From NCBI GenBank assembly GCA_041389885.1, contig JAWKRB010000017.1, positions 62,001 through 126,000 on the forward strand: DNA of 64,000 nucleotides, given 5' to 3'. Positions 34,302 to 47,301 of the stretch are shown here, one piece after another. The stretch comes from JAWKRB01 sp041389885 (GTDB lineage: Bacteria > Myxococcota_A > Polyangia > Polyangiales > Ga0077539). The notes beneath the pieces were generated by a model that saw only the letters and a program-made list of their open reading frames with translations, ran no database searches and had not been told where the DNA came from. Position 1 is the first letter of the stretch, and every line of letters starts with the position of its first letter. Both the position numbers and the translations under genes were made by a program.

Positions 34302-34925
34302 ATGACACGAGAGTCGCCGTACGCCACCTCCCACAAGGGCCTGCGTCACGCGATCGCCCGGTTCCAGCTCCTCGCGGGCCGCACCCGCTATGACCGTCCC
34401 GATGACGTCGCGCTGCTGCGCGAGCGCGGGGACGAGCTTGCGCTGCTGCTCACGCACCACCTCGAAGCCGAGGAGCGCTTCTTCCTCACGCCGCTCCGCG
34501 CGCGCCATCCCGCGGCCGCCGAGCACGACCTCCACGAGCACGAGCAGCTCGAACAGGTGCAGGCCGCCTGGGTCGACGCGCTCGCGCGCCTCGACGGGAG
34601 CCCCGAGCAGGGACGCCACTTCTACCTCCAGGTGACGGACTTTCACGCGCGGTACCTCGCGCACATCCTCCATGAAGAGCGGGTCACCGAGTCGGCGATG
34701 TTCGCGTGCTTCACGAACGACGAGGTGGCGGAGTTCTCTTCCGGGATCCTGGCGTCTGTCGAGTTGCCGGTGCTCGTGGCCTCGCTGCGCTACATCGTCC
34801 CCGCGCAGTCCGACGACGAGAGCCGAGCGCTGCTCGAGCGCCTGCGGCCCGCGCCGTTCTTCGGAGACGTGGTGGCCGCCCTTCGCGAGGACCTCGGCGA
34901 CGAAGCGCTGGCGCGGCTCCTCTGA
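34302..34925 (+). CDS. Hemerythrin HHE-type protein
   Basis: 207 residues. Four helices carry the expected metal ligands: SHKGLRHAIARF (10-21), LLTHHLEAEERFF (49-61), HDLHEHEQLEQ (75-85) and FHARYLAHILHEERVTE (113-129). A C-terminal domain of about 70 residues follows (ASLRYIVPAQSDDESRALLE), as in bacterial hemerythrin-like proteins that handle oxygen, nitric oxide or iron. AGGAG is seven bases before the ATG. No partner gene nearby; it begins 46 bp after the MITE-like element, which therefore sits in its promoter region. Confidence 0.8.
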   Translation: MTRESPYATSHKGLRHAIARFQLLAGRTRYDRPDDVALLRERGDELALLLTHHLEAEERFFLTPLRARHPAAAEHDLHEHEQLEQVQAAWVDALARLDGSPEQGRHFYLQVTDFHARYLAHILHEERVTESAMFACFTNDEVAEFSSGILASVELPVLVASLRYIVPAQSDDESRALLERLRPAPFFGDVVAALREDLGDEALARLL

Positions 34926-35248
34926 CGTTCGCGTGTCCGCGCTGCGAAGGGGTGCCGGGGGAACCTGCACTCCAACGGGTTGCCGCCGCTCAGCAGCGCG
35001 CGCGGCCCGTGAACCGTGCCACCGCTCCGCGCGTTCAAGTCGGAATGGAGCCGCTGGCGCCGTCGACCGCGAGGGTCGTCGGCGACCGACTGCCCGTCGA
35101 GACGCCGTGACGCAGCGACGCAGGTCGCACGCGACCCGACGGGAGACTCGCCGTTCGGCGCTCGCGCGCGAGCGCCTCGAGAGGAGCCCCGCCGACAGCG
35201 CCGCGCCCGGCCTCGGGTTCACTCGACACCGCGGAGGCGCGCTGCGCG
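34926..35248. other. Intergenic 323 bp, nothing recognised
   Basis: Separates the hemerythrin gene from the convergent RCC1 lipoprotein gene. GC content falls slightly but no hairpin, repeat or frame stands out. Confidence 0.4.
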
Positions 35249-37918
35249 TCAGCGGGGCCAGCGCACCGCGCTCTGCTCTGCGCGGGTGATCCATAGCGGA
35301 TCGCGGAGCGCGAGCTGCCCGAGGTGGTTCGGTCCCCAGCAGAACACCCGGCCCGAGCTCATGCGCGCGCACGCGTGCTCCTCGCCCGTCGCGATCTCGA
35401 CCGCGTGTTCGTCGGTTGGGATGAGCGCCTCGACCGGGTTGGCGCGGTCGGTGGTGCTGCCGTCCCCGAGCTGTCCGCGCTGGTTGGCGCCCCAACACCA
35501 GACCCGCCCCGACACCCTGGCGCAGGTAAACGAGCCCCCGGCGCTCACCTGTTCCGCGTCGCCGAGGTTCAGCACGCGGGTCGCGCGAAGCGCCACGCGT
35601 TCCGGGTCGCTCGGTGTGACACCGACCTGGCCGCGCTGGTTCGACCCCCAGCACCACACCTGCCCCTCGACGCGGGCGCACGCGTGCGCGCGCCCCGCCG
35701 TGATCTCGACGGCGCCGGCGTCGATCGCAGGTCGGCGCTGCGAGACCAGCGCGATGCTCGTGGGCGCGCCTTCGCCCGCGCCGCACTGCCCGAGGTCGTT
35801 GGCGCCGAAGCACTCGACCCGCCCCGCCCCGCTGCTGGCGCAGGTGAAGCGGTCGCCGGCAGCCACGGCGGTGAGCTGCGAGAGCCCAGGCACGACCGCC
35901 CCCGTCGCGCGGGGTCCCGTGGGGACGACCCCGGCCTCGCCCTGGGTGTTCGAGCCCCAGCATCGAAGGAGGTTCATCGCATCGAGCGCGCAGGTGTGCG
36001 ACTCCCCTGCGGCCACCTCTCGAACCGTCAACACCGAGAAGACCTGCCTCGCGCCGAAGACCACGCTCGACGACCCCGCGTTGGGGAGCACCTGTCCCTC
36101 GATGTTGTATCCCCAGCAGCGCAGCGCGCCCGAGGCGATCGCGCACCCGTGGGCCGAACCCACGGCGAGCCGCGTGACCCCCTGCATCGCGGCGCCCCCG
36201 AGGGCATCCACGGGCACCCTCACGGGCGTGGGCTCGACGGTCGGCAGCGGTTGACCCGTGGCGCTAGACCCTCCGAGCTGCGCGATGTTGTTCGTTCCCG
36301 CGCACAGCACCTCGCCCGCCTGCGTGCGCGCGCAGGTGAACGCTCTGCCGAGGGCGAGCGAGGTCGTGTTTCGCAGCGCGGGCACCTCCGTCGGCGTCGG
36401 GAGCATCGCCAGCCGCCCGTCGCCGAGCTGTCCGAAGTAGCGGCCTCCCCAGCAGCGCAGGGTGCCCGAGGAGTCCCCGGCGCAGACGTGTGCGGCGCCG
36501 ACTCCGAGCACGGGGCGCCCCTCGGCGCGCTCGATCGTCAACGGGAGCGCCGCGGGAGGGAGCATCGTACGAACGACGAATCCGTTGCCGTTGCTCCCCA
36601 GCTCGTTCGCTCCCCAGCACCGCAGCATGTTGGCCGCGTCGACGCTGCACTGGTTCAGATAGCCCATCGTGGGCGGATGGGTCGCGTAGTGCGCGACGCT
36701 CACGGGGGCGGCGGTGAAGACCGGGTCGACCGCCCTGGGGATCGCGCCGACATCGGTGCGCCCCCAGCAGCGCACGTCGCCGCCGCTCAGGGCGCAGACG
36801 CTGAAGCCACCGGCCTCCAGCCCGTCGAGGCTCGATCCTGCGCCGACGGCGGTCGCGATGGGCGTCGGCGTCGATGACGCGCTCACCAGCGTCGGCAGCG
36901 CGCCGAGCTCCCCGTAGGCGTTACGCCCCCAGCACTGGACCGTCGTGCCCACGCCCCCGCACGTGAACGCGTCGCCCGTGGCGAGAAAGCGCGCGCTCAC
37001 GTTCGGGACCCGCTGGGGCAACGTGACCGTCATCGACATCGGCGCGCCCGCGGCCCCGTGGAGGTTGCTGCCCCAGCAATAGACCACGTTCGATGCGGTG
37101 CGCGCGCAGGAGTGGGACGATCCCAGCGCCAGCGACTCGATCGCCGGGAGTGACGCGGCGACGCGAACGGGCGCGAAGGAGAACTGCGGCGAGGCGACGC
37201 CGAGCTGCCACTCGACGTTGCGGCCCCAGCAGAAGACCGCGCCCGCGCCGTTCAGCGCGCAGGTGTGGAAGGCGCCCGCAGCCAGGGCGGTGACATCGCG
37301 GATCGCGACCTGCACCGGGGTCGCGCTGCGGAGCGTCGCGGGAGCGCCCCCGAGCTGCGCCTGCTCATTGCTGCCCCAGCACCACACGCTCCGGTCTTCG
37401 AGGCGCGCGCAGGTGTGAAGAAATCCACCGACGACCTGCACGACCCTCGCGGGCGGGCGCTCGCTGAATCCGCCGCCCGCGTCGGGCGGCGCGTCGGGTG
37501 GCGCGTCGGGTGGCGCGTCGGGCGGCGCTCCATCGGACGGAGGCGTGTCGGGCGCGGCCCCGATGTCTGAAATCGCCTCGTCTGACGAGGCGAGCACGTC
37601 ACGAACGGCCGCGTCGAGGTGGTCCTCGTCGCCCGCGTCGAGCGCGGGGAGGTCGGGCGTGAGCGTGTCGGCGAGCCTCGGGGCGTCGACGGCGGCGTCG
37701 AGGGGAGGCGCCGCCACGCATCGCCCCGGCGTCGCGGCGCTGGCGGCGTAGCGATAGCCCGACGCGCACACCGAGGGAGGGACAGGCGCGGCGCACGAGC
37801 CTTCGATGCAGCGCGAGCCCTCCGCGCCGTCACACGCGCGGTCTCCTCCCGCGATGTCGCAGCGAAACGGCGCCGGCTCGGGGAGGCAGGCAGGCAAGAG
37901 GAGCGCGATCGCGAGCAT
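35249..37918 (-). CDS. RCC1-repeat lipoprotein (14 repeats)
   Basis: 889 residues from the ATG at 37918, which starts a signal ending LLPAC; a start 66 bases upstream would bury it. Cys-containing segment (DIAGGDRACDGAEGSRC), then an Asp/Pro linker with DAPP repeats, then fourteen RCC1-type repeats recognisable by (V/L)xCWGxNxxxQLG. Fourteen repeats would make two seven-bladed propellers. One repeat has CAG and one CFG in place of CWG. Myxobacteria have many such alpha-tubulin-suppressor-like surface proteins; ligand unknown. Confidence 0.85.
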   Translation of the reverse strand: MLAIALLLPACLPEPAPFRCDIAGGDRACDGAEGSRCIEGSCAAPVPPSVCASGYRYAASAATPGRCVAAPPLDAAVDAPRLADTLTPDLPALDAGDEDHLDAAVRDVLASSDEAISDIGAAPDTPPSDGAPPDAPPDAPPDAPPDAGGGFSERPPARVVQVVGGFLHTCARLEDRSVWCWGSNEQAQLGGAPATLRSATPVQVAIRDVTALAAGAFHTCALNGAGAVFCWGRNVEWQLGVASPQFSFAPVRVAASLPAIESLALGSSHSCARTASNVVYCWGSNLHGAAGAPMSMTVTLPQRVPNVSARFLATGDAFTCGGVGTTVQCWGRNAYGELGALPTLVSASSTPTPIATAVGAGSSLDGLEAGGFSVCALSGGDVRCWGRTDVGAIPRAVDPVFTAAPVSVAHYATHPPTMGYLNQCSVDAANMLRCWGANELGSNGNGFVVRTMLPPAALPLTIERAEGRPVLGVGAAHVCAGDSSGTLRCWGGRYFGQLGDGRLAMLPTPTEVPALRNTTSLALGRAFTCARTQAGEVLCAGTNNIAQLGGSSATGQPLPTVEPTPVRVPVDALGGAAMQGVTRLAVGSAHGCAIASGALRCWGYNIEGQVLPNAGSSSVVFGARQVFSVLTVREVAAGESHTCALDAMNLLRCWGSNTQGEAGVVPTGPRATGAVVPGLSQLTAVAAGDRFTCASSGAGRVECFGANDLGQCGAGEGAPTSIALVSQRRPAIDAGAVEITAGRAHACARVEGQVWCWGSNQRGQVGVTPSDPERVALRATRVLNLGDAEQVSAGGSFTCARVSGRVWCWGANQRGQLGDGSTTDRANPVEALIPTDEHAVEIATGEEHACARMSSGRVFCWGPNHLGQLALRDPLWITRAEQSAVRWPR
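37479..37526 (-). repeat. 12-bp tandem repeat in the RCC1 lipoprotein linker
   Basis: Four copies of GCGTCGGG(T/C)GGC in a row, coding on the minus strand for repeated Ala-Pro-Pro-Asp units. Confidence 0.8.
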
Positions 37919-38047
37919 TCGAGAACGAGCGCACCCGCAGAGACTCACGCGGTAGTCCCTACCACGAAGCGCCCTCCGGCTCACGGAGCAGGGACGGCTG
38001 CGACAGCGGCAGGTCGGGGCGCGGGGGCCCGGCTCCTCTCGCGACGC

Positions 38048-38629
38048 TCAGCCCTCGGCGTCGGGGTGACCCTCGGCGTCATGCCCAAAGCGAAAGGCGC
38101 CCGCGAGGCCGAAGCACACGCCCGCCACGATCAGCACCATCGCAGGACCCACCCCCACCTCGAGCCCGCGCCGCTTGAGCTTCAGGATCGGCATGACCGC
38201 CGAGAGCAGGGGCGCGAGGGCCACCACCGCGACGAGCATTCGAGACGCGCGCATGGCGCCCGCGGTGCGGCGGGTGCGCAGCAGGGAGGCGAGAAAGACC
38301 GCGGCGCCGGGGAGCATCCAGGCCGTCATGGTCCCGCGGAGGGGCGCGTAGCTGCCGAGGGCGAGGTCGAGGGGCGTGAGGGCGCCGTTGGGGTCGAGCA
38401 CGCGGTTGAGCATCACCGGGACGCGCGTGAGCAGCGGCACGAAGGTCGCCGTGAGAAACAGCGCGACCGCGGCGCCCACCGAGAGCTGCCCGTTGCGCCA
38501 CCAGCGCGAGAGCGGCGACGGCTCCAGCGGGACCTCCGCGGGCCCCGCCGCCGCGGGGAGCTCGCACACCGGGCACGCCTCGTCGGGCGGCATCATCGCG
38601 CCGCAGTGGGCGCAGGAGACCTCGCGCAT
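38048..38629 (-). CDS. Zinc-ribbon membrane protein
   Basis: 193 residues. Starts with a zinc ribbon (CAHC at 6-9 and CPVC at 19-22), then four hydrophobic spans between about 48 and 180 (VGAAVALFLTATFVPLL, MLPGAAVFLASLL, MLVAVVALAPLLSAVM, GPAMVLIVAGVCFGLAG). The short C-terminus is acidic. Unknown function; the ribbon should face the cytoplasm. Divergent from the following small lipoprotein. Confidence 0.68.
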   Translation of the reverse strand: MREVSCAHCGAMMPPDEACPVCELPAAAGPAEVPLEPSPLSRWWRNGQLSVGAAVALFLTATFVPLLTRVPVMLNRVLDPNGALTPLDLALGSYAPLRGTMTAWMLPGAAVFLASLLRTRRTAGAMRASRMLVAVVALAPLLSAVMPILKLKRRGLEVGVGPAMVLIVAGVCFGLAGAFRFGHDAEGHPDAEG

Positions 38630-38696
38630 CGTCCTCGCCGTGTAGCACGGCGCGAGGAACTCGACACGGGCGCCCGCCCCGCGTTATCGCCGGGGG

Positions 38697-39179
38697 ATGC
38701 GATCGCTCCTCGCCGCGCTGCTCTGCCTCGGCTGCATCTCGACGAACCGCGCGACGCTCGACGAGACCGCGGCGCTCTTTCACGACGACCTGCGCTGGGG
38801 GCGCATCCCCGTCGCCGAGGGCGCCGTCGAGGCGAGGGCGCGGGAGGCCTTTCAGCAGCACCACCGGGGCTGGGGCCGGGAGGTCCGCGTCGTCGACCTC
38901 GACGTCGACAGCGTGCGCCTGGCCTCGACCACCGGCTCGCTGCGCGTGCGCGTGACCTGGGTGGGCGGCACCAACAGCACCGACGTGCGCGAGAGCGTGG
39001 TCGAAGAGCGCTGGGTCTCCACCGACGGCAACTGGCGCCTCGCCCACGAGGCCATCATCGCGGGCGACGAGACCCTCTTCCCCGCGGCGGCCCCCGCGGC
39101 GACGCCGACAGAGACGCCCTCCGCGACGCCCTCGCCAGCCCCCTCCGCGCAGAAGCCCACGCGGCCCCGGCGGCGCTGA
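38697..39179 (+). CDS. Small lipoprotein, SnoaL/NTF2-like
   Basis: 160 residues. Signal ending LLCLGC (Cys13), a mature domain with helix DETAALFHDDLRWGR then strands VRVVDLDVDSVRL, SLRVRVTWVGG and WVSTDGNWRL, the order of an NTF2-like cone fold, and a Pro/Thr tail (about 130-155) ending in Arg. Ends 29 bp before the giant kinase-regulator gene on the same strand and is probably cotranscribed with it. Confidence 0.6.
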   Translation: MRSLLAALLCLGCISTNRATLDETAALFHDDLRWGRIPVAEGAVEARAREAFQQHHRGWGREVRVVDLDVDSVRLASTTGSLRVRVTWVGGTNSTDVRESVVEERWVSTDGNWRLAHEAIIAGDETLFPAAAPAATPTETPSATPSPAPSAQKPTRPRRR

Positions 39180-39208
39180 GCGGACGCGGTGTATCCTCCG
39201 GCCACGCG

Positions 39209-44186
<4,978 letters not shown>

Positions 44187-44330
44187 CGACGACGCTGTGC
44201 CGTAGTGTGCCGCCATCTCGCGGGCCTCGGACCATCGCGTCGCCCGCGCAGGTGTGGGGGCGCGACGCGGCGCGGGTTCTCCCCCGCGGCTCGGCTCGTG
44301 CAGGGTTTGTGATCTGGGACGAAGCGCACC

Positions 44331-44777
44331 ATGGGACGACGCACTCGGATTCTGGGCTTGATCACGCTGTCGCTGGGCGCAGCCTGCGTGATCAACACGC
44401 GCCCGCACCTCCCGAGTGAAGACAACAACCGCGCCACGGGCGGCCTCGACGCCAGCTTTCGTGGAGACCTCGGCCAGGTCCCCAACGTGGCCGACGCCGG
44501 GGTGTACGACGCGCAGATCGACCTCGACGGGGCGCCCCCGGTGGCCTCTCCCGACGCGGGCGCAGGCGCCGAGCTCGACGACTGCCTCCCTGTGGGCACC
44601 GTACGCGGCGACGGCGGCGCGGCGAGCGACGGCGGCGATGGGTCCGTCGAGGACGGCGGCGCACCGCCTGACGGCGGCGACGCAGGATTTACCGACTCCT
44701 TCGGCCGCGCTTGCGATCCCACCGCGCGGCGCAGGGACGCGGGCCCGACCGACACCACCGAGGGGCAGCGCTCTTGA
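44331..44777 (+). CDS. Short acidic lipoprotein, paralogue of the next gene
   Basis: 148 residues. Signal with LGAAC (Cys19) followed at once by VINTRPHLP, then an Asp/Gly/Ala linker without a folded domain and a Cys/Arg tail. It is almost entirely low complexity, so it may act as a spacer or be cut off from a lost domain. The stop TGA (44775-44777) overlaps the TTG start of the second lipoprotein. Confidence 0.62.
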   Translation: MGRRTRILGLITLSLGAACVINTRPHLPSEDNNRATGGLDASFRGDLGQVPNVADAGVYDAQIDLDGAPPVASPDAGAGAELDDCLPVGTVRGDGGAASDGGDGSVEDGGAPPDGGDAGFTDSFGRACDPTARRRDAGPTDTTEGQRS

Positions 44778-45271
44778 ACCGCGCGGGCCGCTGGTTGCTC
44801 CTCGGGGCCCTCGCGTCGGCGTGCGTGATCAACACGCGCCCGCACCTCCCCGCCGAGGGCGTCGGCGACGCCGGCTTCGGCGGCGGGCTGACGATGAACG
44901 ACAGCGACGCCGGCCCCGACAACGTCGCGGACGCGGCGACGTCGCGCGACGCGCCCGCCCCCAGCGACAGCCCGGTCCCGGCCATGTGCCCTGACGCCTC
45001 GAACTGCCCCACCCCCACGGCCGACGCCGGCGCGAAGCCCCTCGACGCGGGCACGGGTGGCGGCGCCGACGCGAGCACCATCGTCGACGCGAGCACCATC
45101 GTCGACGCGAGCGCAGACCCAGACGCCAGCGCAGACGCGAGCACCATCGTCGACGCGAGCGCAGACCCAGACGCGAGCGCAGACCCAGACGCCAGCGCAG
45201 ACCCAGACGCCAGCGCAGACCCAGACGCCAGCGCAGACGCCGCCCCCGACGCGCGCGTCGCCGAGCCCTGA
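44774..45271 (+). CDS. Short acidic repeat lipoprotein, TTG start
   Basis: 165 residues from a TTG at 44774 that overlaps the previous stop as TTGA. Signal ending LASAC (Cys17) and the same VINTRPHLP motif as its neighbour: eleven identical residues around the lipobox. The rest is DAS-rich: repeats ADPDAS and DASTIV, two Cys in MCPDASNCPTP. An alternative ATG at 44711 would place 21 unrelated residues before the signal. Function unknown. Confidence 0.62.
   Translation: MNRAGRWLLLGALASACVINTRPHLPAEGVGDAGFGGGLTMNDSDAGPDNVADAATSRDAPAPSDSPVPAMCPDASNCPTPTADAGAKPLDAGTGGGADASTIVDASTIVDASADPDASADASTIVDASADPDASADPDASADPDASADPDASADAAPDARVAEP
45067..45239 (+). repeat. Degenerate 18-bp tandem repeats in lipoprotein gene
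   Basis: Alternating units of about 18 bp: GACGCGAGCACCATCGTC (three copies) and GCAGACCCAGACGC-(C/G)AGC (several copies, the last four in a row). In frame and coding for DASTIV and ADPDAS. Confidence 0.75.
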
Positions 45272-45335
45272 GCTTCTCGCCTCTGCTCCCCCGGCCAGGC
45301 GGCGAGGCGCGCATCGGCCCCCGCTCGTGCCCCCC

Positions 45336-45376
45336 AAAAAGTGAAGGGGCGCCGGGTTATCCCGACACCCCTTCAC
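45336..45376 (-). terminator. Strong rho-independent terminator for the minus strand
   Basis: GTGAAGGGG (45341-45349) pairs with CCCCTTCAC (45368-45376), with an inner CGGG-TTAT-CCCG stem. On the minus strand the hairpin is followed by TTTTT (45340-45336), a true terminator signature. No minus-strand protein gene precedes it, so it may end a non-coding RNA; it may also stop the plus-strand lipoprotein transcript. Confidence 0.65.
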
Positions 45377-45993
45377 CGGAGTTTCGCGCCGGCGGTGCGC
45401 CCCAGCGTTCAAGCCGTGGCGCGCCTACCGTCCACGATAGCGCGCATTACCTCCGCGGACAGGTCCCCGTGTGAAGACCATAGGTTGAATGACTCATTGT
45501 GTGCTCATTTCCTCCCGCGGACAGCGCCGCGACCCGAGGGACACCGATGTTGGAGAGCACCGGCCCGCGTTCCGGGTCTTCGTAACGTGAGGCCGACAGG
45601 CGCCTCATGGTTGTGCTGGAGAGACGTGCGCGAGGCCGCGCACATTCGAGACCATTCTCGGGTTCGCACCACTCGGCCAGCATGGAGTTGACCTGACACG
45701 CATGAGGTTGACGCAATGCGGATGTCTATCGCGGGTGTTCGCGCGCCGAAAAAGCGCGGACGCCGTGGCGCCTCACCTCGCATCGCACTGGCCCTGGTTG
45801 CCTGCACGATCACTCCGACACAGACGCTAGCACCTGCCCTGGACCCGTCCAACACTTTTGATCGCGGCGCGATTTCCGTGCGCGCTACGCTCGAAGGGGG
45901 AATATCCTTCGCGCCCCGCGGCGCCGCGCGGGGTGGCTGACTGTCGTTTGGTGGCGGCCGCGCCTCGGGGCGAGATAGAGCGTCGGCGACCCG
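45377..45993. other. Intergenic 617 bp of lower GC, candidate small RNA on the minus strand
   Basis: Lower GC than its surroundings, with the related segments CTCCGCGGACAG (45451-45462) and CTCCCGCGGACAG (45512-45524). A plus frame from 45716 has poor codon usage and no family. If an RNA ends at the terminator above, its body would be about 45377-45700 on the minus strand; I could not match it to RNase P, tmRNA, SRP RNA or 6S RNA. Confidence 0.3.
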
Positions 45994-46797
45994 ATGCCGC
46001 TCCACCGCGCCGCCCTCGCCTTCGTCGCCGCGCTGCTCCTCGCGCCGACCGCTCACGCGCAGCACGGCGCCCGACGCCACGCGCGCCCGATGCCCACGCC
46101 CGCCCCGCGGGTGTCGGGCTTCGCGCGCGCGCAGCTCGATCGGTGCGCCCTCGGCGACGCCGTCGCGTGCCGCGTCGCGGGGGTGCACCTCGCGCGGGGA
46201 GACGGCGGCGCCGCGCGCGACGGGGAGGCCGCGGCGATGCTCCTCGAGCGCGCCTGGAGCCTGCACCGCGACGAGGGCTGCGAGTGGTTCTTTCAGCTCC
46301 GCAGCGAGCTCCCGCCCAACGCCGTGCGCCGCGCCTGCGAGCGGGGCTGCGGCTTCGCCTGCGAGGCCCGCGCGCTGCACCGCCTCGCCCTCGACCCCGC
46401 CGACGGCCAGGCCGAGATGGAGCGGCTCTGCGACCGGGGCGGCGCGCACGCCTGCTACACCCTGGGCCACGCGCTCCTCGACGGCGTGCTGCTGCCCCAC
46501 GACCGCCGCGGCGCCCTGGAGCTCATCGGCCGCGCCTGCGACCTCGGCGGCGCCCTCGCGTGCTTCGAGATGACCCACGAGCACTGGGACACGGAGCTCC
46601 TGCGCGCCCGGCGCGACGAGGTGTCCCCCGACCGGCTGCGGGCCACGGCGCCCCTCAGCGCGCCGCCAGCCGCGCCGCGAGCTCCCGCAGCATCGCGGCC
46701 GTCGCGCCCCACACCAGGTGCCCCTGAACCTCGAAGGGCAGCACGATCCGCCGGTGCCCCTGCGCGGCCACGGTCCTCGCCCTCGGCAGCGCGCTGA
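45994..46797 (+). CDS. Secreted Sel1-like repeat protein
   Basis: 267 residues, signal peptide ending AHAQ (about 23). Cysteine-rich Sel1/TPR-type helices: CALGDAVACRVAGVHLARGD, CERGCGFACEARALH, CDRGGAHACYTLGHALLDG and CDLGGALACFEMTHEHW, with a conserved C-x6-AC pattern. From about residue 218 on the frame is Pro/Arg/Ser-rich and runs 143 bp antisense through the end of the Nudix gene, so the natural stop may have been lost. Likely an adapter in the periplasm. Confidence 0.68.
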   Translation: MPLHRAALAFVAALLLAPTAHAQHGARRHARPMPTPAPRVSGFARAQLDRCALGDAVACRVAGVHLARGDGGAARDGEAAAMLLERAWSLHRDEGCEWFFQLRSELPPNAVRRACERGCGFACEARALHRLALDPADGQAEMERLCDRGGAHACYTLGHALLDGVLLPHDRRGALELIGRACDLGGALACFEMTHEHWDTELLRARRDEVSPDRLRATAPLSAPPAAPRAPAASRPSRPTPGAPEPRRAARSAGAPARPRSSPSAAR

Positions 46798-47218
46798 ACG
46801 CCGCGAGGGGGAGCTCGACGACCTGCGCCACCTCGTCTTCGCTCAGGCGGTAGCGCAGGCCCGAGGGGATCCACCCCACCACCGGGGTCACCACGAAGCC
46901 CGTCGAGGTGCTGTGGTCGTCGAGCATGCCCAGCACGCGCACCGCCGCGGGGTCGAGGCCCACCTCCTCGTGCGCCTCGCGGAGCGCCGTGTGCACGGCG
47001 TCGCGGTCCCCCTCGTCGCGCCGCCCGCCGGGGAACGCGAACTGCCCCCCGTGTCGCCGCATCGCCGCCTGCCGCAGCGTGAGCATCACGTGCGCGGCGC
47101 CGTCTCGCCGCAGCAGCGGCACGAGCACCGCCGCGGGGACCTCTCCCCGACCCGCGCGCACCACCCTCGCCCTCGCGCCCAGCCGCGCCTCGACCTCGTC
47201 GGGACCCATCTCCTGCAT
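46655..47218 (-). CDS. Nudix hydrolase, CoA pyrophosphatase-like (NudL/YeaB type)
   Basis: 187 residues from the ATG at 47218; the ATG at 47209 and a GTG at 47272 are alternatives. LTLRQAAMRRHGGQFAFPGG is the NudL signature (LxxRxxxxxxHxGQxxFPGG) and GGRRDEGDRDAVHTALREAHEEVGL-type Nudix box follows directly with all acidic metal ligands. Family members split CoA and acyl-CoA into phosphopantetheine and ADP. Divergent from the BtuF-like gene, 83 bp apart, and convergent with the Sel1 gene, whose end it overlaps. Confidence 0.88.
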   Translation of the reverse strand: MQEMGPDEVEARLGARARVVRAGRGEVPAAVLVPLLRRDGAAHVMLTLRQAAMRRHGGQFAFPGGRRDEGDRDAVHTALREAHEEVGLDPAAVRVLGMLDDHSTSTGFVVTPVVGWIPSGLRYRLSEDEVAQVVELPLAAFSALPRARTVAAQGHRRIVLPFEVQGHLVWGATAAMLRELAARLAAR

Positions 47219-47301
47219 CGCCGCGAGGCGTGACACCGCGCGCGCGCCGCGGCAACGCCCATTGCGCTCCACCCCCTCGCGAGGCTATCGCCCTGCGGCC
47301 C

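Noticed and set aside
35016..36254. Plus-strand ORF rich in Ser/Pro
   Set aside because: Antisense shadow of the RCC1 repeats, repeating with the same period.
37619..39208. N-terminal extension of the giant kinase-regulator frame
   Set aside because: The open frame extends 1.6 kb upstream only because GC-rich DNA lacks stops; it crosses three other genes. The kinase fold starts right at the ATG at 39209.
45067..45239. Repeats that might look like a CRISPR array
   Set aside because: The units are contiguous 18-bp in-frame repeats without spacers, inside a lipoprotein gene.
45716..45940. Small plus-strand ORF
   Set aside because: Codon usage differs from real genes here, no ribosome site, no family.
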